Assembly (NCBI GenBank): GCA_034336665.1
Contig: CM067592.1
Coordinates: 54,922,473 to 54,986,472 of the forward strand
From: Luscinia megarhynchos
Lineage: Eukaryota; Chordata; Aves; Passeriformes; Turdidae
Length of the DNA: 64,000 nt
Reading direction: 5' to 3'
Shown here: piece after piece, positions 36,301 to 47,274 of the stretch
Position numbering within the stretch: the first letter of the stretch is position 1
Layout: the number at the start of each line of letters is the position of its first letter
Made by a program: the position numbers and the translations under genes
The notes under the pieces: generated by a model
The model's database searches: none
What the model saw: the letters and a program-made list of their open reading frames with translations, nothing else
What the model was told of the DNA's origin: nothing

Positions 36301-37320
36301 GTATTATCTGCATCCCCTCAAAATTTTGCACCATAAAACCAGTTTGAGTCCAAAGTTAAAATAGCTTGTCATTTTCTCTGCCATTGTTTTACATATATAA
36401 ATTCTCATGTCCCTTAACAGTTCTTCAGTAAATTTCTCCTGTTGCATTCCAGCCTGCAGACTCTCTGCCCACAGAATGCCAACAAACCACATTGCTTTGG
36501 TATCAATCTGCCTTAGACTTGATGGAATTTCCTAATGGAGGTGATCATTATCTCTCTGTGAACCCAGAATGGCTCTGGTCATGTCATATCAGAAATAAGG
36601 AGTGGAAATTTAGCTGGCAGCTAGCATGGGAGAATAGAACTGTATCAGTTTATTGTTAAGTAGAATTGGCCAAGGGTGACTGTTTTAAAGATAGATGCCC
36701 TTGTGCATTTAGGTAGAAACAATAATTTCTTTCTAAACCACAAGAACTTTTAAAATTCTTAACCTCTGAATAATTTATATTTTTTTATGTTAGGGAAAAG
36801 CTACATCTCCTTAAAATGACAATGGGAAGATATTTTTCTGAGGGCCAGAAACATCATCCATTCCATCTTCCCTGAACAGAGTACCTGGAGTCTGTACAGA
36901 GGAGATAAAGCAGATGCTACTGTGTCACCTAAGCTTTATTAAATGATGGGGAGCATCTACATTATCTTGGAAGACTATCTTCTGGTAGATAATAAAATCT
37001 CTAGTTTCTTTCTAGTATTCTTTCATTTTACTGCTTATTCTAATATATTCATGGAGAATCATGCCCTCAGTTAAATGAAAAGTGAAAGCACTCCTGGAAC
37101 TGCCAATGTGTAATGTTGGAACTCTGCTGAGGCAAGGGAGGTTCATCATGAAAAAAGAGATCTTCTTAACAAATATGCCCCTCTGGTTCATCCTCATTTT
37201 CATATACCTGAGTTACTTGGAAGTGAGAGAAAGGATGTTTTAAAAATGCTTTAAATCTGTCATAATGTAGTGTGTTTCATCAGACAAATGCTAACCTGAA
37301 ATAAAAGTTCAAGCACACTA
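33373..37320. other. AT-rich non-coding sequence, nothing recognised
   Basis: Open frames are 78 codons or fewer. A-rich and T-rich runs occur near 34660-34676 and 35640-35650. No gene, RNA or repeat family was recognised. Confidence 0.55.
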
Positions 37321-37440
37321 AACAGTTGAACATCTGTCATGTGGTGAGCTTTGCACCTTTAATTAGCTCATTTGCTCGAAAAGCTGAAGCTATGCTTAGC
37401 ATGTTAACTGTGCAGTTCTCCAATTGTATGGAACAATACA
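37321..37440. promoter_or_regulatory. Candidate conserved non-coding element with homeodomain core
   Basis: High-complexity unique sequence centred on TTTAATTAGCTCATTTG near 37358-37374, which contains TAATTA, a core homeodomain site, with E-box-like CATCTG and CAATTG words nearby. It has the look of vertebrate developmental enhancers, judged by texture only. Confidence 0.16.
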
Positions 37441-40400
37441 GTACTTCTCTCTCCTTATTTAGTTAACAGTTGCTCAAAAAGCAAAAGAAAATAAAAATCC
37501 TCTGCTCAGTGAAAAGACTCATGTTTTCTGCAAAAGACCATTCACAATACAAGTCCCAACATTCAAATAATGAAACTCTGGTTCTAAGGTTTGTGTGACT
37601 TGTGTATTTCAAAAATCTGTCTAACCTACATTACCTCAGAGGGTGGTTTTCAAAACTGTTCAATAGGACACACACCATAACTTATTATCAGTTTGCAGGT
37701 AACATTTTTCTTTTCGTCATATCACAAAAATGAGGGAAAACGAAGGAAAGGGAGTGCTCCTGGCTACCTACACACAGGAAGTTTGTGTGTAAGTCTCAGG
37801 GTTGTCTGGGTGCATTGCCTGTACCTTCATTTTGAAGCCAGATCTTCAGAAAATGCTTTTTCTTTCACAGGAAGATACCTCAGCTATGAAACAACAAACA
37901 ATAAGACACAAAAGATGTGCCCAAACAAGGACATTACTAAGGAAATACTCAGTCTTGCTGAATTTTTTTTCCCCTTTGTGTCAGTTCCTCTCAGCTTAGT
38001 CCAGGCAACTGCCTCAGGAGGTTTTGTCTTCTGAAGTTTTATCTGATTATGATCTTGGGAAATATCCCACTGTTTTTCATACGGTTCCCAAGTATTCCAC
38101 AATTTCCTGAAGCAGACATTCTGTCTCAAAACAAAAACATGTAGCAAGTATCAGTTTTCTATGAAAATCAAAACAAAAGCTTTTACAGGAAGGGAGAACT
38201 TGCAGAAATTATTTATTACCTGATATATTAAAGAATTATATCATTAACATCTAAATTCACTTATCCTGATATTCCTTATCAAAATTTTACAGCATTTTCT
38301 TTACATCAGGAAACACTAATGCATCAATTCACTGATTAAATGCATCAGAAATCTTAATTTCCAAATGATCCGCTTACTGAATTTATTTGTCAAAAAATCT
38401 GCAGCGTGAGAATCTTATAAAAAATATCTGGCCAAGATATCACAGGAAAAACCTATGCACTTATTTCTGTAGTGCCTAAGTCAATAGACAACGTGAATCA
38501 GTAAGTAACAGTCACAATCCTTGGACAACCAATTCACATACAGAAGAAAAATACTATAGTCAATAAATACATTATTGAAGACCTGTTGCACCATCCTTAC
38601 AATGTTGGTGTGTTGCTTACTTCTTGAAGCCAAAACAGTTACCATCCACAAGAGGCAAAAAATTTCAAGGAACAGACATAAAAATAGTAGAGTAGACTGC
38701 CTAGGTTATTTGCTTCATCAAAGACGGGGAAGGTACTTTATGGGCTAGTTTAGCCATGTACTAAAATGCTCATTTGCTCAATAATTTTGCAACCATTTTC
38801 CATGGGGCAGAATATCAACACAGTTTGTTTTTTTTTTCACAAGTTGCTGTATCAACACTACATACTAATCAAGAATATGAAAGAGCTCAATCTAGCACCT
38901 ACTGCATTTAAGTGTGCAATCTGACTTAAAGGCAAACGCACTCAAAACTTGGATTGATGTAAAAAAGCCTGACTGTTTTCTTTTATTTCAAACACAATCA
39001 TTTGCACTGCCTCTTAGTTAACAGCTTACATGCACCTGAAGAAGACAAATGCTCTGTTCTGCTCTGCCTGGGCACTTGGCTCTGTCCATCACTTTCTCCT
39101 CTACATCCTCGTTTTGATTTGATATCATAGTGAATTCTTATCAGATCATAAGAAAGTTTGAAAGGACTGAAGCTATCTGTTGATCTTCCGTAATATGCAG
39201 GAGAATTTAGGTTTCTTCAGCTATTTGTGATGAATCCTGCCTAACCCAACAAACACTGTTTGTAGTCATAGTAACTGTGTACTGCAAGGTTCTGGGTTAG
39301 ATGTCCTCCTCAACCTGTGCAGGTTGAAGCCCCTACTCCAAAAAACCCTTGCTACATCTGTAATATAACTTGAAGAGCAGAATTTCATGTATAAGTCACT
39401 TTCATTTTAAGACTAAGTAGCCAGAAACATAAGAATCATCAATCTTTCTTCTTGAGAGAAGATGAGATTTGACTACGTTTAGGAGGGAGTAGAACCAGGA
39501 ATCTGGTTTCTGGTCCTATTATTTTTGGGTAATGACAGCCTATTATACCTTTTCTGTGCTCATGTGGCTATGTATCACCATCACCACCCATTCCTTAAAG
39601 AACCTAGGCACAGACTACCTACCCTCTGTCATTCTCAGATACCTGCACAATAGTAATCTTGTTTTGCCATAAACATAAACAGAATCTCAGAAAGATTGGA
39701 TTGACTTGGGGTTTTTTAATTGGCAGCTTTGGGCATATATAAGCAACTAAAATGTTAAATAGGGGGACAATCAAATTAACCTTGCTTTTTTCTGTACCTA
39801 TCTGTGTATGTTGACCCATGATTTTGACTTTGATCCCTCTTGAATCTGTTCAGAGCTTAAGCAATTGTGCGGTGCTGACACTTCCTGGCTCACTTCCAGT
39901 CAGTACAATTTGCACGAAAGATATTTTAAACAGAACTTGTTATCTTTCTTTAATTCTTGCCCTGCATCCTTTCTCTGCAGTATTGTACCTAAGTAATGTT
40001 CTACAGCAGTTCCTGCTGTTTTAAACACCACAGTCCTTTTGATAATACACAATTAAGTTATTTGAAGAATGTCAAGCATCCTTATTTTCATTTGGATTTC
40101 TGTGCTTGTAAAGTATTCTATTCCTCTTGAGGATTCGGAGAGAATTTTTTGTTTGTTTATTTTTTTAATCTTTTTTTTTTGTTCCTCTGAATAAAATTCA
40201 ACCCATTCAGCCTAAAAAATTAGTTTTAGTGCAATATTTCTCAGAAACAAAAGAGAAATCAAAGTATTGAAGAGCATTGAAGCATACTTTTTGCTTCATC
40301 CTTTTTGTTATTTGTCAGTCTATTAGCAATATCCTAAGTAAACTAAAGAGAGTGATTTGTTATTTGAAAAATATGCTCTTTTTTTGATGAAGGCAAAGCT

Positions 40401-40476
40401 GCCAGAAGCATATTAAAAGTCTCACGTTGGAATCAGATTACAGGCCCAGTAATATATAACCTCTGTGGTCTGGGAA
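37441..40476. other. Non-coding sequence with chance open frames
   Basis: A 113-codon plus frame (37693-38034) overlaps two others on both strands and has no domain. A T-run lies at 38827-38838 and a T-rich stretch at 40145-40182. The words near 39290-39350 were checked for a CR1 tail and do not match. Confidence 0.55.
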
Positions 40477-40488
40477 GGGTCAAAGGTA
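40477..40488 (+). promoter_or_regulatory. DR1-like nuclear receptor motif
   Basis: GGGTCAAAGGTA closely resembles a direct repeat with one-base spacing of the AGGTCA half site, as used by HNF4 and RXR heterodimers. It is a single motif with no supporting context. Confidence 0.2.
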
Positions 40489-41687
40489 GAGGTTGAAATG
40501 TGGTTTAGACAATAAATAATCACCTATCAGTTGGATTCTTTGATAATGATGACAGAATAGTAATTTAAAAATATAACCAAACCCCAAACACACAATCTAT
40601 TAGGATTATTAATCACAGACATAGTTTAAAATAAACTAAAATATATAAAGTTTTAAACTCTGGCTTTGATCCCATTTACACTGCTGAGAAAAAATACGGG
40701 GCTATTTTTGTTTGCAGGAAATTTCTTAAATCTAAAAAAAAAATCATGTTTTATTATGATTTTTGCTGATATTTTAGTAAGAGCCTCAATATAGTTCACA
40801 AGAATGAAGTTCTTAGGTGTTTACCATATTGCAGTTCTAAATCACTATTTCAATTAAATATTACTAAAGGCAACCTGACTTCTAAGTTACTGAAGTACCA
40901 GATGTAGAGTCTAGCTGGCATTTTCTACCATTGCTACTTTTTAAACTTAAAAATATCAGAGGCAAAGGCATGTAAGAATAGACACATAATTATTTTTTGA
41001 GGTGGCCTGAAGAAAACAGTAGAATTTGGGAATGCACAGGGGGAAGACCATTACCCCATTTAATATCCAAAAATAATTTTCATGCATACTACCCTGATGT
41101 CAGAAATTGTGCAAAGGCAAATTAGAAAGTACTTCTGTTTTCTGAGGAAAAGAGTAAGACATTGACAAGAAGGTCACTGGGAAATTTTTATTAACTTCAA
41201 CTGAATCATTGCTGCTTTCAATCAATGTGGATGGTCCTGATTTTCCATGCACAAAGATCTTGCACAGAAAAGTAGAAATCTTAATTTTATGTCTTTCAAA
41301 ATGGATTTTTTCCTTCATAATTCATTGATTGTATGCAGCAGTAATCCTGTTCTATTAAATTATGCTTCTGAAGAGAGTGTGTGCAAAGTCGTTAAATGTA
41401 CTTCTTTGTATCTATGAGAAACATCACCAGAAATTCTTAACACTCCCAGGAATAAGAGAATAGGTGCACAATAAGACTGTGAAGTTCTGTGGGGAAAGAT
41501 TTTTCTGGACTTGTTTAGGCTTTTCTGGTATTGTCCAACATACTGGGGCTAGGAAATATCACTGGAAGTTGGATCAAACTCAGGTCTAACTGAGTTTAGT
41601 ACTTAGACAGCAAGACCTCTTCTAACCTGCCCTACCTCGTTACAGTCATCTTACATCCCTTCTGTTTTGTCTCATCCTCATTCTCAG
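40489..41687. other. Non-coding sequence upstream of an exon-like open frame
   Basis: AT-rich unique sequence. The last 60 bases become pyrimidine-rich and include TTCTAAC, a good branch-point match, near 41620. Confidence 0.5.
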
Positions 41688-42138
41688 GCATTTGCTCAAT
41701 GACTCTACCACTCTGTCAAAAGGTGGAACAGCATCAGTTGGTAACACTTTGTACTTGTACATCTATAGCACCAGATGGTTTAAAATGTTTGAAGACCTCA
41801 GTCACAGCATTGTTATGTCAAAACCTGAAGGGAATGGAGGAAAAGTGCTTGTGAAATCTGGTCTGAAAACCAAACAACCTATTAGCTTTTGGGAAGATGA
41901 TGCCTCTTCATTTGGAAGAAATTCAGGACCTTCAACTGCAATTTCCTTTATGGAAAAGAATTTTCGTACACAGATAATTTTACAGAGATATCATTTTTTA
42001 TCTTTTTTTTTTGTGTGGCTATTTGTTATCTGCATTAAAATACACAGACACACTCTAAGGAAGAGTTTCATAGGTGAATGCAGAAGTATTCTTACAAAAT
42101 CTTACAAATCTTCCTTCACCCAGAAATTACTGCCTTAG
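41688..42138 (+). other. Exon-like open frame behind a strong 3' splice site
   Basis: A long pyrimidine tract ends in CTCAG at 41683-41687, with a branch-point-like TTCTAAC some 65 bp upstream. From 41689 one frame stays open to a TAG at 42136-42138, about 149 codons, the longest non-repeat open frame of the window. It has no initiating ATG at its start; the first in-frame ATG is about 30 codons in. This fits a last coding exon better than a complete gene. The product is unrecognised: a mixed hydrophilic first two thirds, then a hydrophobic stretch rich in Phe, Val and Ile near residues 105-118 produced partly by a T-run, then a basic tail. No clear AATAAA follows until about 42800. A frame this long is unusual but possible by chance in DNA of this composition. 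Confidence 0.25.
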
Positions 42139-43640
42139 AGCTGATGAAAAGCTTTTCTGTGCTAGAAACCCAAATTAAAATATTGTTGACAATCCTCACT
42201 TTAGAAAATTAAACTGCTATTTGAAATACAAGTTAATTTGTCCAGCACAGCATGGAAATGAAGGTTTGGAAATTAGGTGATTCATATTTAACTCAAGAAT
42301 TTTGTGTTACTATTTTCTAGAATTCTTCTAGTACATGAGATTTAAAGAGTGGCTATCTTTTAAAAACATTGATAGAAATATGATGAAAAGCAAAAGGAAA
42401 AATTTTGAGAACTATACCTCACTGAAATCTAACTCCACCCTTTTGATATAACTTCTTAGATACTCCATGATGCTCAAAATAAGTTGAGCACTACAAATGA
42501 AATGTATCCCCTTCACTCTCACACAGTTCTACTCTCCTGATGAGGAAATTGTGTGCATGGCAGGGGATTTAGCAGCCTAGGAGGTTACTCAGAGGCCATG
42601 CACCATCTGTTTCATCAAATACAATATACCATCACTCTTTTCAAGATCTCTTTTTTAATCTCTCTGGGTTTTTTGTTTGGTTGGTTTTGTGGGGAGTTGG
42701 TTAGTAGCAAATGCATTTTTATGGGACATTTTGCTTAAATCTTCATCTTTGCAAAGAGTACCAGGAAGGAAAATTCCAAATGACCTTTGATTGTAAAAAT
42801 AAATAATGAAGTAGAAACCTACAAAAGAAATGGCAAAAACATATTTCTTTGAATATCAAGTTTTATAAATTAAAAGTAGCATTGCAAGATATTAAGGAGA
42901 ATTAATCCTTCCAACGGCCAGTGCAACATATGCTCAAATCTTTTCCTTCTACTCTCCCATTATACAAAGAAGGAATCTTCAGGTCATATTCTAGTTGATG
43001 TTATTAAACAAAAGAAAATAAGGGGAAACCAAACCAAACCAAACCACCAAAGAAACAAAACACGATATACACACAGCTCCCTTCCCAAAAAGGCCAACAG
43101 CAACCAAAAAAAAAGTAAAGTAGATTATACTGTCCTGAACTTTTCCACCTTGTTTTTCAATCTACATAGAAAATTTATATTTTCTTTCTCAAAAAAAAAA
43201 AAAACCCTTATACTGTAACTTCAGTCTGAATGAGAAAGCAAATGGGAAGTAGTGTCAAAAAAAACACAGCAATACAGACTTTGAGTAAAAGAAGACTTGC
43301 AGGTAATATCATATGGTGAGAACAGATGACATGGCTGGGCATGAGGTAAATTTCACTGGTACAGCTGTAAAAGGATATCTAACGTGCTTTACAACCAGCA
43401 TGTCAAAATTTCTGTCTAAGAACAAAAACAGAGAGATGTTTCAGTAACACTGAGAAAATGGGTCCAACTCTGGAATAAGGCTTCTGTCAGCACCAGATTT
43501 TTTAAAAGTCTATGCCCTTGTTTCTAGAGTCTGACAGATCTTACAAGATATAATGAAAACAAAATTAATTTTTTTTAACTGCAACTTATGCAAACTAAAG
43601 TATTGACAGCGGACTCCTCTCTTACTGATGCAGTTAATAA
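42139..43640. other. Non-coding sequence with short A/C-rich tracts
   Basis: AACCA units repeat at about 43026-43046 and an A-run lies at 43189-43204. No gene or repeat family was recognised. AATAAA occurs near 42800. Confidence 0.55.
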
Positions 43641-43671
43641 ACATACCTGGGGGTATGTGAGGTCAAAGGTG
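43641..43671. promoter_or_regulatory. Hairpin followed by a DR1-like nuclear receptor motif
   Basis: ACATACC (43641-43647) and GGTATGT (43652-43658) form a perfect 7-bp stem around TGGG. It is followed at once by AGGTCAAAGGTG at 43660-43671, which matches a direct repeat with one-base spacing of the nuclear receptor half site (HNF4, PPAR/RXR type) except for one base. Function is unproven. Confidence 0.28.
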
Positions 43672-46600
43672 TTACTTGGATATAAAAACAGTAAAACTGA
43701 GAGAAGAATTGTGAAGCTAGGAGATTTAATATAATTTCAAGTTGCAAATGGAAGTTCTCTATGAGCTTGTATCTTATGCTCCAAATTTATAATTGTTTCT
43801 CTTCTCATGTGAATTTAACAAAAACACCTGTGCTACTGCATTTTTTCTTTTAGAATGGGCAAATATAAAGCCTCCATTCTCCCTGACTATGTAATTTTAT
43901 AAAATATGTAGAGACTCCAAGAGACTCAGAGAGGCAAACTGTTGTGTCTGTCGTGGTCAAAATAATCTTACGCCAGGAGAGAAAAGGAATTCTGTGAAAC
44001 ACCCGAGGCTTCATCCTTCTATATTTATTTGTGCTTTCCTGGAAAATGTGTTTGCCTTTTGCTAGATTTTCACCTTCACTGAGTTTACTGTTCTGTTGTA
44101 ATACTCTACAGGGGCCAATCTGAAACTCAGTTCAGAAACAAGCCCTGATTCCTCATAAATTTGGGCAATGTAATTGACTAGAAAAGCTTTCAACAGCTCT
44201 TAATCATCTCAAATGCTATGCAAAAGGCACTTCTCTTACCACTAGATTTTACCTCTTACTTCCCTCCAGGGACCTTTCAAATTGTGATTGAAACACTGAT
44301 TTATAAAAAGAAAAATATATTACAACATAAGCTTCACCTTAGAATTCTTCCATTTAATAGGCTGGTCTGTGTATGTGTGACTGAAACGGAAGAAGTGCTT
44401 GTGCTTATTTTGACCCATGCCTGCTCACAAAACTAAAGGTCTTGTTTTAACCATCCTTTGGTTATGCCCAGCTACTGAAGGGACTTGAGGTATTAAAGCA
44501 GTCTGTGTTTTTCACGCTAAAGGTGCATGACTATTACTCAGGAATATGAGAGTCAGGAATTTATAGCTGAGGTGCCATGGCAATATGATAAATTATAGCA
44601 TCCATAGTAACAGGGGGAAAAAAACAAGTCATCAGGCACAGGAAAATGGTATATTTGTTACTTATTATTGGGTTTCCTAATTGAAATAGGAAAATAGTTT
44701 TGATATCCAGAAAATCTCAACTAAGAGTAAATGTTAATTACTACCTATAGACTAGGCCTTTTGCCTTCCAATTGGACATTTGCACTGGGAAACAACTTAA
44801 AGAAAAAATACTCTTATGTTTAGGTTCCAAATGAAGTAGAACCACTTCAGCCAAAACTAGTGTGGCAATCACTGAGGAGTACTGGTATAAATTTGTGTGT
44901 GTGAACAGTTTAAAATGGTCTCTACTTTTACTTTTCATGTGATATTAGGTGATATTAAATATACCATATTTCAACTGATGAAGAGAGTTTAAACAAATGT
45001 GTTCCTTTCTTTTTCAATGAAAAATGTGCTGAAATTTTAATGAACTAATATTCTTATTGGACTCTTGTCCTAGTTCAAACAGCAAAAGAAATAACAGATG
45101 ACCATTAAATCTCAAAGTGTTTTCTAGGCATCTGTTTTAACTCTGTAATTTATCATTTGCAGATTTGCTACTCTTTAAACGGAAGTTGTGGTTTCAAGAT
45201 GTTGACTTAGGTCAGGAAAACAGAAGTATGACTTTGCATTAGTCTGGAATGTAACTAGAGACTTCATAATCCTGTTAAGATATATTAAAATTTTTGTTCA
45301 TGTAGTTGAAAGAAGGGTGTGAAAGATTACTGCATCAAATTCTGATTCCTGCTTATGAAGTGGTTAAATGTTCACAGGAAAAAGAGGTAGTGGGCTTTTA
45401 TGTGGAATTGATTGTGAAGTGCACTACGGAAACTGAACTACATCCAAATGTATGAACTCAATAAATGGAATAAAAAGGTGCCTGAAGACTTGCAGGTGAA
45501 CCATAGTAGAGATAATTACTGTGGTGTGATCATGATGTAGTACTTTTTGCAAGTAACTGATCATTGCAAGTGTACTTTCTGAAGCAGCAGAAAATGTTAA
45601 ATTTTAAAATTGAAGGATACTATCAGTAAAGGAAAAGGTCTCTAAATGTTGTAGATTAAAGCGTTTTCTAATGAGTGAAAGTGCCCAAAATTAAAAGATT
45701 CCAAAAAACCACAATTTTTACATCCTGTCAATCAGTTTCTATACTTATCATGACTCACTCAACTGATTCAAATGAGACTCTTTTTCCTTTTTTACTGTTC
45801 CAAGGCTCCTCCTTCAAATTTTCCATGTGTTTATGCTTAAACACAGGCAGTATCTATGACATTCATAACCTAAGTATATCTGAAACTCCGTGCAAATCCA
45901 ACACCAGAACGTCTTTTTTTGCGTTATAGCACTATTTATAAAAATGATTTGTTGCTAAAAAAATACTAGGACCACACGATGAGGACATGTTCTTCAGAAG
46001 CAAGGGATACTGTAAAAACCGTGCAAATTATGAGTACATATAATAATATAATTGAGTACATATTTTCCTAGCCTCAGGCTCTATTCAACTAAACGTCTGA
46101 ACCACAATAAAAAGAAACAATTTTTTGTTGTTGTTCCAGCAGCACAAAAAGAGTTTCAAGCCCTCTAACTGTCAGTCAAAAGTCATTGACAAATAAGAAA
46201 AACATACGTGTAATTCAGCCAGATCCTGCCTAAGTGACAGGATTTGTCTTGAATATATATTCACTCTGGTTTTAGTCTTCAACCATGGTTGCACATACAT
46301 CAGTTTTCCCTGTTTCAAGTTTACACACTCATCACGTAACTGCTGGATGACTCACTTTGTGCCTTTGAATGCAAGTACCCATTTTTCTCCAAAAATAAAG
46401 TATCTCCATGAATGGCAGTAGTATGCTAAGTATATGAAAGCAAGCATTGCCTTTTGAATGCTTCTCCATGAGCAGCTGACGATAAATTAAAAAGAACCTG
46501 ATGTTCTCTCTGCACATATTCATAACATACAATTTTCTTCTCTGGTAAATGGACATTTCTATAAAGAGAAGAATAATTAAGGACAAAAGTGTGTGCATGC

Positions 46601-46929
46601 ACAAGTGACCAAATATTAACATAAAATCAAGGACACGGAAGCCCTAATTTTAATTTATTTTGTTAAAAATAATTTTTAACAATGAAGAGTTTTGCTTGCT
46701 CTTAACATTAACGATTTGCCAACTGCAAATTTTTTTTTTAAATTTTAGGAGGCTAACAAAGGCAACCTTTCCAAGGACAAAAAGCTTTCCTTAATACATG
46801 GAAAGAAGAAAGGAAGTAGAAAGAATTTTAGTCTTTTCCCGAGAGCATCATGGTAATATATTTACGAAATATATGTTGTCCAAAAGCGGCTAAATGGTTT
46901 CCTGGTCAAAGTAAACAAAACATATGGAA
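43672..46929. other. AT-rich non-coding sequence, nothing recognised
   Basis: Open frames are 96 codons or fewer and carry no domain. No repeat family was recognised. Confidence 0.55.
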
Positions 46930-47185
46930 ATAATTCTGAAAAATTTATTAGCATAGTCACACTTCAACAGTCATCCAAACAGTACAATGTAACACAAAGC
47001 ATCACATAAAATCTATTACATTTTGCACACAGTCAGCTATTTCAGCACACAGTTTTAATACAGAATTCAGCTGTATAAACAAAATATAAACTGTGTTTTA
47101 AGTAAATAATAGGGAAAGCAGATTTAATCTACATCTACATCTTTGAAGTCTTAATTTAAAAATGAAGTTGCTGCTTCTATTTCAG
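46930..47185 (-). other. 3'-UTR-like sequence, minus strand
   Basis: Read on the minus strand, an AT-rich, T/G-rich stretch ends in AATAAA (46949-46944) with a downstream TG/T-rich region, the usual layout of a mammalian or avian poly(A) site. Texture is that of a terminal 3' UTR. No convincing coding exon precedes it; the minus frame at 47187-47465 has no recognised domain. It may be the end of a lncRNA, an intronic poly(A) site, or chance. Confidence 0.2.
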
Positions 47186-47274
47186 CCTACCTTGGCCAAC
47201 TTAATAATTTTGCAAAGTACAAAAATTTCAGTAAAATATGTATGGATATGTGGTATTTTGCATCATTTGGACTG
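47186..47274 (+). other. Exon-like 89-nt segment inside a 111-codon open stretch
   Basis: TTGCTGCTTCTATTTCAG precedes 47186, a strong acceptor, and ACTG|GTAAGA follows 47274. One frame is open from 47155 through the segment and on to about 47490, so it is not interrupted at the donor either. The predicted residues look protein-like (mixed aromatic, charged and cysteine content), but no family is recognised. The opposite strand is also open over most of the stretch, which argues for low stop density rather than selection. Confidence 0.22.

Noticed and set aside
38473..38500. Possible 28-nt exon between TTTCTGTAG and GTAAGT
   Set aside because: Weak pyrimidine tract, poor exon-side donor context and a length that breaks frame; not better than chance.
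39241..39360. Possible CR1 tail
   Set aside because: A few GC-rich words look similar, but the ordered CR1 3'-end blocks and the terminal ATTCTATGA-type repeat are missing.
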